Shown in pieces: positions 38,402 to 48,473 of a stretch of DNA of 64,000 nt. The notes under the pieces were generated by a model. The model worked only from the letters and a program-made list of their open reading frames with translations, did no database searches and had not been told where the DNA came from. Numbering within the stretch: the first letter of the stretch is position 1; each line of letters starts with the position of its first letter. A program made the position numbers and the translations under genes. The stretch is from the NCBI GenBank assembly GCA_016179055.1, contig JACOSC010000025.1:1-64000 (forward strand). The letters run 5' to 3'. This DNA comes from Acidobacteriota bacterium. GTDB taxonomy: Bacteria > Acidobacteriota > UBA6911 > JACOSC01.

Positions 38402-41400
38402 CACAAACGAACGAAGCGGCCTTCGAGACCGTCATTGAAGCCCATTTCCTCGCCAACGGCTACGTGTGGGTGAGTCGGGACGGATTCGACCGCGAACGGG
38501 CGATCTTCCCCGAAGTCGTCCTCGATTTCATCCGTCAGACCCAGCCGAAGGAGTGGGCCAAGTTGGAGGCGCTGCATGGGGACAAGACCGGCGAACAGAT
38601 TCTCGGCGACCTGTGTAAGTGGATGGATGCCAATGGCTCGATCGCGACGCTGCGCCACGGCTTCAAGTGCTACGGACGGACGCTGCACGCAGCCTACTTC
38701 AAGGCGGCGCACGAGCTGAACCCGGAGCTTGAGGCGCGTTACGCCGCGAACCGTCTAGGGATCACCCGGCAGCTTCACTTCTCGTCGCGCTCGGAGAAAT
38801 CTCTCGATGTCACGCTGAGCCTGAATGGCATCCCCGTCGCCACGCTGGAGCTGAAGAACCCGCTCACGGGGCAGACCGCCGAGGACGCGCGCCGGCAGTA
38901 CAAGCAGGACCGCGACCCGCGCGAGCCGATCTTCGAGTTCAAGCGCCGCACGCTGGTGCACTTCTCCGTGGACACCGAAGCGGTGCTGATGACTACGCGC
39001 CTCGCAGGCACGGCCACTCACTTCCTGCCGTTCGACAAGGGCTGCGGGGGCGGCGCGGGCAACCCGCCGGACCCGGCGGGACGCACCTACCGCACGGCCT
39101 ATCTCTGGGAGGAAGCGCTGCAGCGGGACAGCCTGCTCGATCTCCTGGCCAGATTCATTCATATTCAGATGGAAGAGAAGCGCGCGGAAGACGGACGAAA
39201 GGTTAAGACCGAAACAATGATTTTCCCCCGTTATCACCAGCTCCAGGCCGTGCGTATGCTGGTGGAGGCGGCCCGCCGCGAGGGCGTGGGAAACAACTAT
39301 CTCGTCGAGCACTCGGCCGGCAGCGGCAAGAGCAACACGATCGGCTGGCTGGCGCACAGGTTGGCGTCGCTGCACGACGCCGCGAATCAGCGCGTATTCG
39401 ACAGCGTCATCGTGGTAACCGATCGGGTTGTGCTCGATCAGCAGTTGCAGGACACGATCTACCAGTTCGAACATAAACGCGGCGTGGTGCAGAAGATTGA
39501 CGAGAGTTCTCGGCAACTGGCGGAAGCGCTCGAGAACGCGGTGCCGGTGGTCATCACCACGTTGCAGAAGTTCCCATTCGTCTCGCGCCAGTTGCTCAAG
39601 ATGGCAGAGGAGCGCGGCGAGAGTGGTACCGGCACGCTGCCGACCCGCCGCTGCGCCGTGATCATCGACGAGGCGCACAGCTCGCAGGGCGGCGAGACCG
39701 CCACCGACCTCAAGGAGGTTCTGGGCGGCGAGGCGTTGCGGGAAGAGGCGAAGCTAAAGGCCTCCGATGAGGGTCAGGAGGACATGGAGGAACTCTTCCG
39801 CAGCATGGCCAAGCGCGGTCGGCAGGCGAACTTGAGCTTCTTCGCCTTCACGGCGACTCCCAAGCACAAGACCCTCGCCGTCTTCGGTCGCGACGGGCGG
39901 CCGGCCCACCGCTACACGATGCGCCAGGCAATCGAGGAGGAATTCATCCTTGATGTGCTGAAGCACTACACGACATACGCCGTTTACATCAAACTTCTCA
40001 AGGCATGCTCTGACGACCCAAACGTCGAGCGCAAGAAGGCGGCGAAGGCACTGGCGCGGTTCCTAAGGCTGCACCCGCACAACATCGCGCAGAAGACCGA
40101 GGTGATGGTCGAGCACTTCAACGCCGTCACTCGCCACAGGATTGGTGGCCGAGCCAAGGCGATGGTTGTAACGGGATCTCGACTCGAAGCGGTGCGCTAC
40201 AAGCAGAGCTTCGACCGGTACATTAAGGAGAAGGGCTATCCCATCAAGACTCTGGTCTCGTTCTCCGGTACAGTGCAGGACGACAAACTCTCCAATGTGA
40301 CCTACACGGAAGAGGGAATGAACCTCGGGATTCGCGAGAAGGAGTTGCCGGAGAAGTTCGCGACGCAGGAATACCATGTTCTTCTGGTGGCGGAGAAGTA
40401 CCAGACGGGCTTCGACCAACCGCTGTTGCACACGATGTATGTGGACAAGCGACTGGCGGGTATCCAAGCTGTACAGACCCTGTCGAGGCTGAACCGCACC
40501 CACCCGCTCAAGGAAGACACCTTCGTCCTCGACTTCGTGAACGACCGCGAGGAGATCCGCGAGGCGTTCAAGACGTACTACGAGGGCGCAGAAATGGGCG
40601 ACGAAGTCGACCCGGCGCGCATGTATCAGCTAAAGGGCGAGCTGGACACCTCGGGCATCTACCTGGCCGAAGAGCTCGAGCGGTTCTGCACGGTCTACTT
40701 CAAGCCCAAGCAGCGGCAGAGCGCCGCGGATCATCAGGCGATGAATGCGGCGCTGGATCCGGCGGTCTCGCGATTTACGGTGCGCCAGCGCGACGACGAG
40801 GACGAAGCGGAGTTGTGGCGGGGGAAGGTGCAGGCGTTCCGCAACCTGTACGGATTCCTCAGCCAGGTGATCCCATATCAGGACTCGGACCTCGAGCGGC
40901 TGTACGTGTTCCTCCGTCATCTGGCCGCGAAGTTGCCCCGGCGACGAAGCGGCCCGGCCTACCAGTTCGACGACGAGGTGCGGCTCGAGTACTACCGCCT
41001 GCAGAAGATCAGCGAGGGCTCGATCTCGCTGCAAGATGGCGATGCCCGACGCCTGGACGGTCCCACGGACGTCGGCAGCGGCCTCGTACGGTTGCAGCCT
41101 ATGCCGCTGTCGCAGTTGATCGACATCGTGAACGAACGGTTCGGGACGGACTTCAACCAGGCCGATCAACTCTTCTTCGATCAGATGGTCGAGGCCGCCA
41201 TGGACGACGATGGACTGCGGCAGGCGGCGGCGGTGAATCCGGGAGACAAGTTCGAGTTGCTGTTCAAGAATCTGCTCGAAAGTCTCTTTGTGGAGCGCAT
41301 GGATCAGAATGAGGAGATCTTCGTGCGCTTTATGAACGACCTGCCGTTCCAGAAGGTTGTAACGGCTTGGATGGCGTCAGAGGCCTACCGGCGGCTGCGG

Positions 41401-41943
41401 GCTTGCTCCGCCGATGCCGGCGCCGGCAGCGATCAACGGTCGGGAACGTCAAGGCTTCGCATCGTTCGGCCGCGTCCCGAGGAGTGCTACGTCACTTGCG
41501 TTCCGCTCATTCCGCTTGAGGCGGCGGCGGGCGCGTTCAGCGACCCGCAACTCGTCGAGAACAGTGACTGGGAGTGGGTTGCCATCAACCCGACCCGCAA
41601 GCTCCGTCCGGGGATGTTCGTCGCCCGGGTGGTCGGTAAGTCAATGGAACCGACTATTCCGGACGGTTCCTATTGCCTGTTCGCCACGCCCGTTACCGGC
41701 ACGCGGCAAGGGAAGATCGTGCTTGTCCAGCTCCACGATGCCGCCGACCCCGAAACGGGTGAACGCTACACCGTAAAGCGCTACGAGAGCGGGAAGGTCC
41801 CCATTGAGGGATCGTGGCGTCACGCCAAGATCATCCTGAAGCCGATCAACCCCGACTTCGCGCCGATCGAACTCAGTGGCGCAGAGGAGGGCCAGCTCCA
41901 GGTTATCGCCGAATGGCTCGTGGTCCTCGGTCGCGGCCAATGA
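38398..41943 (+). CDS. hsdR: Type I restriction enzyme R subunit with C-terminal LexA/S24-like peptidase domain
   Basis: VATLELKNPLTGQT (ExK), HSAGSGKSNTIGW, VIIDEAHSSQGG; C-terminal PLIPLEAAAGAFSD...GKSMEPTIPDGSYCLF...YTVKRY. ATG at 38398 overlaps the DUF4411 stop. Confidence 0.92.
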   Translation: MTQTNEAAFETVIEAHFLANGYVWVSRDGFDRERAIFPEVVLDFIRQTQPKEWAKLEALHGDKTGEQILGDLCKWMDANGSIATLRHGFKCYGRTLHAAYFKAAHELNPELEARYAANRLGITRQLHFSSRSEKSLDVTLSLNGIPVATLELKNPLTGQTAEDARRQYKQDRDPREPIFEFKRRTLVHFSVDTEAVLMTTRLAGTATHFLPFDKGCGGGAGNPPDPAGRTYRTAYLWEEALQRDSLLDLLARFIHIQMEEKRAEDGRKVKTETMIFPRYHQLQAVRMLVEAARREGVGNNYLVEHSAGSGKSNTIGWLAHRLASLHDAANQRVFDSVIVVTDRVVLDQQLQDTIYQFEHKRGVVQKIDESSRQLAEALENAVPVVITTLQKFPFVSRQLLKMAEERGESGTGTLPTRRCAVIIDEAHSSQGGETATDLKEVLGGEALREEAKLKASDEGQEDMEELFRSMAKRGRQANLSFFAFTATPKHKTLAVFGRDGRPAHRYTMRQAIEEEFILDVLKHYTTYAVYIKLLKACSDDPNVERKKAAKALARFLRLHPHNIAQKTEVMVEHFNAVTRHRIGGRAKAMVVTGSRLEAVRYKQSFDRYIKEKGYPIKTLVSFSGTVQDDKLSNVTYTEEGMNLGIREKELPEKFATQEYHVLLVAEKYQTGFDQPLLHTMYVDKRLAGIQAVQTLSRLNRTHPLKEDTFVLDFVNDREEIREAFKTYYEGAEMGDEVDPARMYQLKGELDTSGIYLAEELERFCTVYFKPKQRQSAADHQAMNAALDPAVSRFTVRQRDDEDEAELWRGKVQAFRNLYGFLSQVIPYQDSDLERLYVFLRHLAAKLPRRRSGPAYQFDDEVRLEYYRLQKISEGSISLQDGDARRLDGPTDVGSGLVRLQPMPLSQLIDIVNERFGTDFNQADQLFFDQMVEAAMDDDGLRQAAAVNPGDKFELLFKNLLESLFVERMDQNEEIFVRFMNDLPFQKVVTAWMASEAYRRLRACSADAGAGSDQRSGTSRLRIVRPRPEECYVTCVPLIPLEAAAGAFSDPQLVENSDWEWVAINPTRKLRPGMFVARVVGKSMEPTIPDGSYCLFATPVTGTRQGKIVLVQLHDAADPETGERYTVKRYESGKVPIEGSWRHAKIILKPINPDFAPIELSGAEEGQLQVIAEWLVVLGRGQ

Positions 41944-42420
41944 CGACGCAAGGCGCGCCTAGCAACCGGTTGCCGCCGACGGCGCGGCACGCCGCCGCTG
42001 AACCGGCGCGTTGGCGAAGTTTTTAATACGTCAACGGCAGAGATTTTAGAGGGGCTAATAATTGTCTTAAAGTCGTGCGCCTGTCTCACAAAAGTCGGGG
42101 AGATGCGCCAGAGTTAGTCTAACTATTTTTGGCACATAACCTCTTATCTAGCGCCTACTCACTCATCTCGAGGGTCTTAGCCAACCGCAACCATACCGGC
42201 ATATGTAGGTCAGCACTTAAACCGTTCGGAGGTCGAGAAGGCGCCGATCAGAAAGTTATCGTTTGAAATCGGATCAGGAAAACCTCCCGTCACAGATTTT
42301 AGAGAGCTTGGTGGCAACGGGCGGATAGGCGACTCGCTGGAGGCATGGACCCGAAAGGGCAGAAGTCCGTCGGCATCGCCAGTCCAGGACAGCACCGCGC
42401 CCTCATTTTACTCAGTTCTA

Positions 42421-43116
42421 TTATTGTTGCCCTGGACGCAGACGTTGTATAAGCTCTTCCGCCATAGGAACTAGAAATGTCCTTAGCTCTTCCAGGCCGA
42501 GCGGCTTAATCATGCGCGGCAATTTGCGCAATTTTTGTACTCTGTGTAAGTTGGTCGCAAAGACAAGAGTACCGTCTTCGCCGTCGAACACCGCGTCCTT
42601 TTCACGCGCCCGACCGATCAGGTAGTCCAGTGTATAGCGCGACTCTTTAAGAATGAAAAAGAGGTCACAGTAGTCCTTCAGGTCTGGTGGTTCTCTGCCA
42701 TAGATCGCGCAGATTTTGTTTACGGCTATATCCTCGAAAGAGTCCATGACAATTCGTTCGTGTGTTTGGGGCTCATCCATCTGTGCGGCCACGTCTTTAA
42801 TAAACTCAAGCTTGAGCTGATTTTCTATCTGACCCTCCGGGTAGACAAAAAATCTTCCAAAGTCGGCGTCCGTCTCGGGCTGTTCATCGATAGTCAGTCC
42901 TACAGAGGCCAAAATCTCCTGGACTTTTCTGAAGTCTTTATCCAGCGGGTCCGGCTTCCGGGTAAAAAAGTCCAAGTCATCCGAATAGCGATGTTGCAGG
43001 TAGAACTCAGACAACGCGGTGCCGCCCGAAAGGAAATATCCTTCATCGCCGAATCCACGATCAAACAGGGCCATCAGCACTTTGCTTTGCAGATCGGTAA
43101 GAACTTTAAACGGCAT
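42421..43116 (-). CDS. AbiEii/AbiGii-type nucleotidyltransferase
   Basis: FLSGGTALSEFYLQHRYSDDLDFFTRK; start at MPFKVLTDLQSKVLMALFDRGFGDEG. Confidence 0.88.
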   Translation of the reverse strand: MPFKVLTDLQSKVLMALFDRGFGDEGYFLSGGTALSEFYLQHRYSDDLDFFTRKPDPLDKDFRKVQEILASVGLTIDEQPETDADFGRFFVYPEGQIENQLKLEFIKDVAAQMDEPQTHERIVMDSFEDIAVNKICAIYGREPPDLKDYCDLFFILKESRYTLDYLIGRAREKDAVFDGEDGTLVFATNLHRVQKLRKLPRMIKPLGLEELRTFLVPMAEELIQRLRPGQQ

Positions 43117-46100
43117 GTCGCCAGACCTCAAGCGCCGCTTCCAGCATCTTGCGCTTTTTTTCCGGAAGATCCACTTGCGGCAACGCTTCTTCAATATCTT
43201 CGACGGTCAGCCATCGCTTTGCATCTTTCCATGCGGCATATTTCAAAATCCGACCAATAGCCCAAATCCGCTGGTCGGAATTCTTGTCCTGAATGTACCG
43301 GCGCAGATCGTTTACGTCTTCATCATAGTCCCATACGATCTGACGGGAGACTTCTCCTTCTAGGCGATTCATCACTTCACGCAGCCAGTCACGCGCGCGC
43401 GGTGGCGTGGCGGGGTCCTGCAATACACGCTCAATCTCACGCTTGCGCCCTTCGTAAAACCGCGACATAGGCCCTTCAATGATCGTTTCCTCTTGCTCTA
43501 TGCCTGCAGTCAGCCGGCGGCGCAATATTTCGTCATTGGGGTACATCTCAACCAGCTTGAACGCCAGGGGCCAGAATCCGGGTTTGGCGCCGGTCAAGCC
43601 GTTAGCGACGGCGCGTGCAGACTCTTCGCCCTTCCTGGCAAAATCGAGCAGCAGGTTTCCGTCACTTTCTTGGTCAAGCAGACCTTTCAGATCAAAGAAA
43701 AGGGAGGTATCCGTTTGAGCAACGTTCAGAACCAACTCAATAAGACGTCCTCTGTTATTACGGTAAAGGATTTCCCAGAATTTATGGGTGTCATAGGGGT
43801 CTAGAGGGTTCCACTGCTTCTCCGAAATCTCGGACTGTTGGATAAGCTTTTCGAGAAACTTAAATCCGCGCTCCGTATCATCTTGCGCCAGACCGGCGGC
43901 CAATTGATCAAAGTGCCGACCGCTGGTTGATGACGCAACCGGTAGTTCGTGTTCCAGGCAACACCAGGCAAACTCGGCCAAGCTGCCTTTCAACGCATGA
44001 CCACCTTGTACCCAAAAAGCTAACTGGCGAACGGCAACCGCGGCATATTCAAAATACTCGCCGGCAATTACCTTTAGAAGCTGCTCGAGCTGATCTGCCA
44101 TATCGGCGCGAAATTCAAGGGTGTCTGCAACGTATTTCGGAGTAACCTGTTTATTCTGAATCAGAGTCTTAACACGTGTTACAGTCGTCGGACCTACGCC
44201 AAGCCAAGCGGTGGCTTGCACAATAGCCGCTCCAAAGGGAGCACCCGAATCGGTTAATTCGTCCAGACGCGCCTCTGCCGCTTCTCGGTCCCGCTGCGCC
44301 CAACCTTGCCAGTAGGCGGCAAAGGCGCGCACGCTCTCGGGCTCGGGTTGTGCGCCAAATTCCTCTATGCGGTTTTGATAGCTCAACTCTTTATCCGCGC
44401 TTCCAAGAAAGAAGAAAAAAGTGCTGGATTTCTGCGCGGATGGAGATACTAGCCATGCCACTAAATCAGCCGTTAGAAGGCTGGGTTCCTTAACCACATC
44501 ACAGGCTAGCGCTTTGAGCTCGTGCGCGAAACGCGGATGGTCATCAGCCAAGATACCGCCACTCATATCATTTCCTGCCCAGCGTTTCAATCGTATGGCG
44601 AAGCCTGCTTGCCCCAGACTGTCTTCTAACTGTTGCAAGCCGGTAATACATTGGCGAAACCTATTCTGCAGATCGGATGGTAGCGTTACTGCTCCTTGTT
44701 CAAGTTGTTTAGAAAGATGCTCTCGCATTAAGCGAAGCGCCCTAAGAAGTGACGCTATATCAAGGCCGGCCTTGTCGGAACGAGCCCATTCCACGAGTTT
44801 TTTAAACAGTTCCAATGCCTCCTGATCCTGGCCAGCGCGAATACCTAATTGTGCAGTTAACCACGGCAATTTATCAAGTGCCGCTTTCGCAACCTCATCA
44901 CTCTGGTTCGCGAGGCACATCAGAATATCCACCAGATTACAAGCATAGTCGTAAAAGTCATTGTACGTAAAGTCCGGCTTCCAGTCTAAGGGCTCTGAAC
45001 CGGTACTCTGGCGAGCGCGGAACCACTTGTCAACCCAAGCGGCGGCCACCGCTTTAACAACAACTAGCTTTCCTTCCTTTGAAGCCTTGTCCGAGATGAA
45101 TTCGTTAAGCAACTCGATCCGCTCACCAAGAGGAAGCGGCATCTGGGGATGGGACGGATGAAAACATTCGATCAGCACTCCGGTTGCATTATTAGCATAG
45201 GTTTCATTCTCAGCCTCTGCCAACAGCCATAACAGGCGGACAGATCTCCGACTCGTACTTGCGCGAAAGATCAACTGCTCAAGCGTCCTTACGAGTTCAC
45301 GGCGTTCGTTATCTGCGATCCCAAGTCGAGTTTCCCTGTTGCTGTTTAGTAAACCGGATTCGAGCAAGCGTACTGTGTAATCCGGTACAGTACCTGCAAC
45401 CAGCGTCAATAGTTTTGCATTTTTAAGGGCCGCCTGAAAATTCTCTAGTGGGCCGCTGTGTGTAGAAAATTCCTTCCAAAACCGTGCTACCTCATCTCCA
45501 GTTACGCCGCTAAGCCTTTTTAACAAACGAATACGTCCTGGCTCGTCCAGCCTTCCAAATAAGGCAAGCATCACTTGTTGCCGTCCTTGCAGAAGTTTTG
45601 AAACCAGAGAATTGGCGAGCATGGGAATGGTTATCGCGACAAAGGATCCTCCGCGTTTCGCCAATCCCGCCTTTTCGAGTTCTGGCAATTTTAAAAGCAC
45701 ATTATGCCGATCCCATCCTTCCCCAAACAATTCGCAAATGACGTTAAGTTCATTTTCAAAGGCTCCGGAAATCCCCACATGCGTCAGAAGCGAGAACAAC
45801 TGAGCACCGTGGAGCGCATCGGGACCGAGTTCTTTTTTGATCCGATCCTCGAATTCCTGCCCTACTTGCTCGGCGAAGTCCTCTGACGTGTCTCGCAATT
45901 TGTTTCCAACACTAGCAGCCACCAGGAGCACTCCCGGAACTCCACCGGCATTACGGATAATCCAATCCTCAATGGAAAAATCCAAAGGCCGGCCGGCAGC
46001 TCTCAGAAGCTTTCGGGCATTTTCTTCCGAGAGGGGCTGAAGATGTACAGACTGTACCCGTTCATCGCGCCCGTAAGACGGCGCGGGGGCGTTGGCTGAG

Positions 46101-47038
46101 GTGGGCAACGTTATGATTAGTTTTAAGGTCGGTAACGTCAGCGCCTCACTCACCAATAAATCAATCGATTCCGAATCCGGGTCCTCAACGATGCATAGGA
46201 TCTCGCCCTTATCCGAAACGAGCTGTCGGTAATCGTTCAGAGCCATGGAGCGCGGGTCAAGCGCCTGGACGACATAGTGGGGTCGGTGTCGAGTGGCTTC
46301 TAGAGCAAGACGGCTCTTTCCAACATCGTGCGGCCCAGTCAGAACTACCACGCGTACTCGCGGATCGTCAACCAACAATTTAAGACGATTAAGCTCGCCC
46401 TCCCGACCTGTGAGTTCGACATCTGCCCCATTATGCTTTTGACTTTGGTGTGCTTGGTAAGCCTCTTGCCAGGTCTTGAAAGATTCGCGAGTAAAGTAGG
46501 CGGCGCGTAGATGTGGATTGTCATTTAGAAGCACGGCTAATTCCGCTGCGCCCACGATTTCCACATGAACCATGGATGAATTCGCGTATCCATCCAAAAT
46601 GGCCTTTTTTATCGGAGGTTTGCCATCATGATTTAGATCTGCATTGACGAAGAGAACGTATCGGTCCGGGTGCCGTCCGTTTCTTTCAGTCAGATCCTTC
46701 ACAGCCCCTTTGAGCGACGATTTTAAATTAGAAATGACTGCTCGACGTCCATCGGCGATCAGGTCACGCTTCTTGTATTGAAACACATTCCAACCGGGAC
46801 CAAGAATCGGCGTTGGCAGCGCATGACCATCATCGGGAAGCACGATGTCCCACTCGGCGTCAATGCCTTTATCCTTCGCATTGACACGCGCAGTAAACGA
46901 AGGTAGCTTTGGGCAAGCCCGTCCCGATGCGGCCCAGGCCAGGGCATCGCACAGCGACGCAAATCGATCCGGGGGCCACTCGCTGGTCCACTGTTCCAGG
47001 TGGCGTCCAGTAATCGCTTGTCCAATCAATAAAGCCAT
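43106..47038 (-). CDS. Large nuclease-STAND-like NTPase (Avs-like architecture) with long helical C-terminus
   Basis: N-terminal DKGIDAEWDIVL...NVFQYKKRD (PD-(D/E)XK/Mrr-like), Walker A LTGPHDVGKSRLALEA, Walker B-like ILCIVEDPDS, about 900-aa alpha-rich remainder. Confidence 0.75.
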   Translation of the reverse strand: MALLIGQAITGRHLEQWTSEWPPDRFASLCDALAWAASGRACPKLPSFTARVNAKDKGIDAEWDIVLPDDGHALPTPILGPGWNVFQYKKRDLIADGRRAVISNLKSSLKGAVKDLTERNGRHPDRYVLFVNADLNHDGKPPIKKAILDGYANSSMVHVEIVGAAELAVLLNDNPHLRAAYFTRESFKTWQEAYQAHQSQKHNGADVELTGREGELNRLKLLVDDPRVRVVVLTGPHDVGKSRLALEATRHRPHYVVQALDPRSMALNDYRQLVSDKGEILCIVEDPDSESIDLLVSEALTLPTLKLIITLPTSANAPAPSYGRDERVQSVHLQPLSEENARKLLRAAGRPLDFSIEDWIIRNAGGVPGVLLVAASVGNKLRDTSEDFAEQVGQEFEDRIKKELGPDALHGAQLFSLLTHVGISGAFENELNVICELFGEGWDRHNVLLKLPELEKAGLAKRGGSFVAITIPMLANSLVSKLLQGRQQVMLALFGRLDEPGRIRLLKRLSGVTGDEVARFWKEFSTHSGPLENFQAALKNAKLLTLVAGTVPDYTVRLLESGLLNSNRETRLGIADNERRELVRTLEQLIFRASTSRRSVRLLWLLAEAENETYANNATGVLIECFHPSHPQMPLPLGERIELLNEFISDKASKEGKLVVVKAVAAAWVDKWFRARQSTGSEPLDWKPDFTYNDFYDYACNLVDILMCLANQSDEVAKAALDKLPWLTAQLGIRAGQDQEALELFKKLVEWARSDKAGLDIASLLRALRLMREHLSKQLEQGAVTLPSDLQNRFRQCITGLQQLEDSLGQAGFAIRLKRWAGNDMSGGILADDHPRFAHELKALACDVVKEPSLLTADLVAWLVSPSAQKSSTFFFFLGSADKELSYQNRIEEFGAQPEPESVRAFAAYWQGWAQRDREAAEARLDELTDSGAPFGAAIVQATAWLGVGPTTVTRVKTLIQNKQVTPKYVADTLEFRADMADQLEQLLKVIAGEYFEYAAVAVRQLAFWVQGGHALKGSLAEFAWCCLEHELPVASSTSGRHFDQLAAGLAQDDTERGFKFLEKLIQQSEISEKQWNPLDPYDTHKFWEILYRNNRGRLIELVLNVAQTDTSLFFDLKGLLDQESDGNLLLDFARKGEESARAVANGLTGAKPGFWPLAFKLVEMYPNDEILRRRLTAGIEQEETIIEGPMSRFYEGRKREIERVLQDPATPPRARDWLREVMNRLEGEVSRQIVWDYDEDVNDLRRYIQDKNSDQRIWAIGRILKYAAWKDAKRWLTVEDIEEALPQVDLPEKKRKMLEAALEVWRHAV

Positions 47039-47544
47039 AGCAGAAATACTCTTAACGATTCGATCTCTTCGGAAAAACTATATCAAATGGCCGACGGGAA
47101 ATCCAATTTCGGAAAGGAGCGCCTTAAATTTGTATAGGCCAAGCTTCCCTGCCTGCCACTCCACCCGGCGCCGCGCCGACTTTCTCTCTTGCGCTTTGTG
47201 CGCTTTTTTGCGGTCCATTATTTCTTGTCGTAAAGAGGCACAAGAAGCGCAAGACTATGCTTTCCGCATTTTGGATTTAACTAAAACCCATGAAATTTGT
47301 CTAACTCCAATCAGGCCTTTGTTGCGGTATCCTCGGGCTTGTGCGTTCACGTGGTATTATAGGAATCCGTGACGGCGCGGGTGTGGGGCACGGATTGCCG
47401 CCGTCGTCATCGACATCTTCTGCTGCTGCCCTTCGGGGTTTGTCCTCGGCGCTCAAACAGGTCTCCTTATTGCCAAGCTCTGTTCGAGACACAGGGAAGA
47501 TTTTGTGCGAGGGGAGAAGCAGAGCCGGGACATTACAAAAGGTA

Positions 47545-48438
47545 ATGACCCAGAGTACGGGAGTTCACATGCTGATACTATCTCGATCGCTTCTACGCAG
47601 GGTCGCTTGGGCCGCCCTTAGTTTTATTATTCTGGGCTATGCGGCGCCGGCCGCAGAAGAATCTGCCGAAAAGTCGCTCGAGTGGAGCGGTTCCGTGGGT
47701 GTGTTCTCCAATTATATCGCGCGCGGCTTATCGCAATCCTGGGGAAAACCGGTGTTACAGGCCGAGGTAGACGCGGCCCACAAAAGCGGATTTATCTTTG
47801 GCGCCTTTGCCTCATCCCTTAGCCGGAACCTCTATCCGGGCGGCCATACTGAAATCGACGCCTGGGTGGGGTATGAGTACCCGTTGTCGGAGGAAATGGC
47901 CGTCAGTGTCGAGGCCTTCTATTATGCTTTCCCGAAAGCCAATATCAGCAAGGCCACTTGCGGGGTAGCCATCCCCTGTCCGAGCCGGCCGCATAGCTTT
48001 AACACGGCTCAGGTACGGGTCGGGACCACGTGGCACGGTGTCACTCTCCGCCTGGATTATTCTCTTACCGATTATTTCGCTGATTCTCGGCCAACCGGCT
48101 TTGCCGGGAGCACGCGTGGGACTATGTACTGGGAGCTTAATTTCAAACAAGCGCTTCCACGGACGCAAAGTTGGACGCTTATGTCGCATCTTGGTGCTAC
48201 GCGATTTCCAGTAAAATACGCGATAGCCGGTACGGGGATTAGTCAGAATCCTAATTACTGGGATTGGCATGCGGGAGTGGCGAAGGAATTTAAGGGTAAG
48301 CTGATGGGATGGCGCGCAAGTCTTCTCGGCGCCGGGGCCCTCGGTCGTTCGTTCGATAGTACTCCCTCGCTGATTAGCGTACGTTCAAAGGATCTTGGAA
48401 AACCCGTATTGGTCCTGGGTATCGAAAGGGCGTTTTGA
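47545..48438 (+). CDS. TorF family putative porin
   Basis: Signal-like N-terminus; SGSVGVFSNYIARGLSQSWGKPVLQAEVDAAHKSGFIFGAF; alternating beta strands, terminal Phe. Confidence 0.8.
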   Translation: MTQSTGVHMLILSRSLLRRVAWAALSFIILGYAAPAAEESAEKSLEWSGSVGVFSNYIARGLSQSWGKPVLQAEVDAAHKSGFIFGAFASSLSRNLYPGGHTEIDAWVGYEYPLSEEMAVSVEAFYYAFPKANISKATCGVAIPCPSRPHSFNTAQVRVGTTWHGVTLRLDYSLTDYFADSRPTGFAGSTRGTMYWELNFKQALPRTQSWTLMSHLGATRFPVKYAIAGTGISQNPNYWDWHAGVAKEFKGKLMGWRASLLGAGALGRSFDSTPSLISVRSKDLGKPVLVLGIERAF

Positions 48439-48473
48439 AAAAGTCTGGCGGTTCCAAAGTAAGGTTGATATCA

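Noticed and set aside
33771-39678. Long antisense ORFs opposite the RM genes (e.g. 34374-35366, 37026-37841, 38755-39678)
   Set aside because: GC-rich codon bias keeps antisense frames open; no recognisable domains, and the plus-strand products are clear.
47150-47260. Possible gene between the STAND protein and the TorF porin
   Set aside because: Sequence resembles the caaagaggcacaagaagcgcaag repeat type; no convincing ORF.
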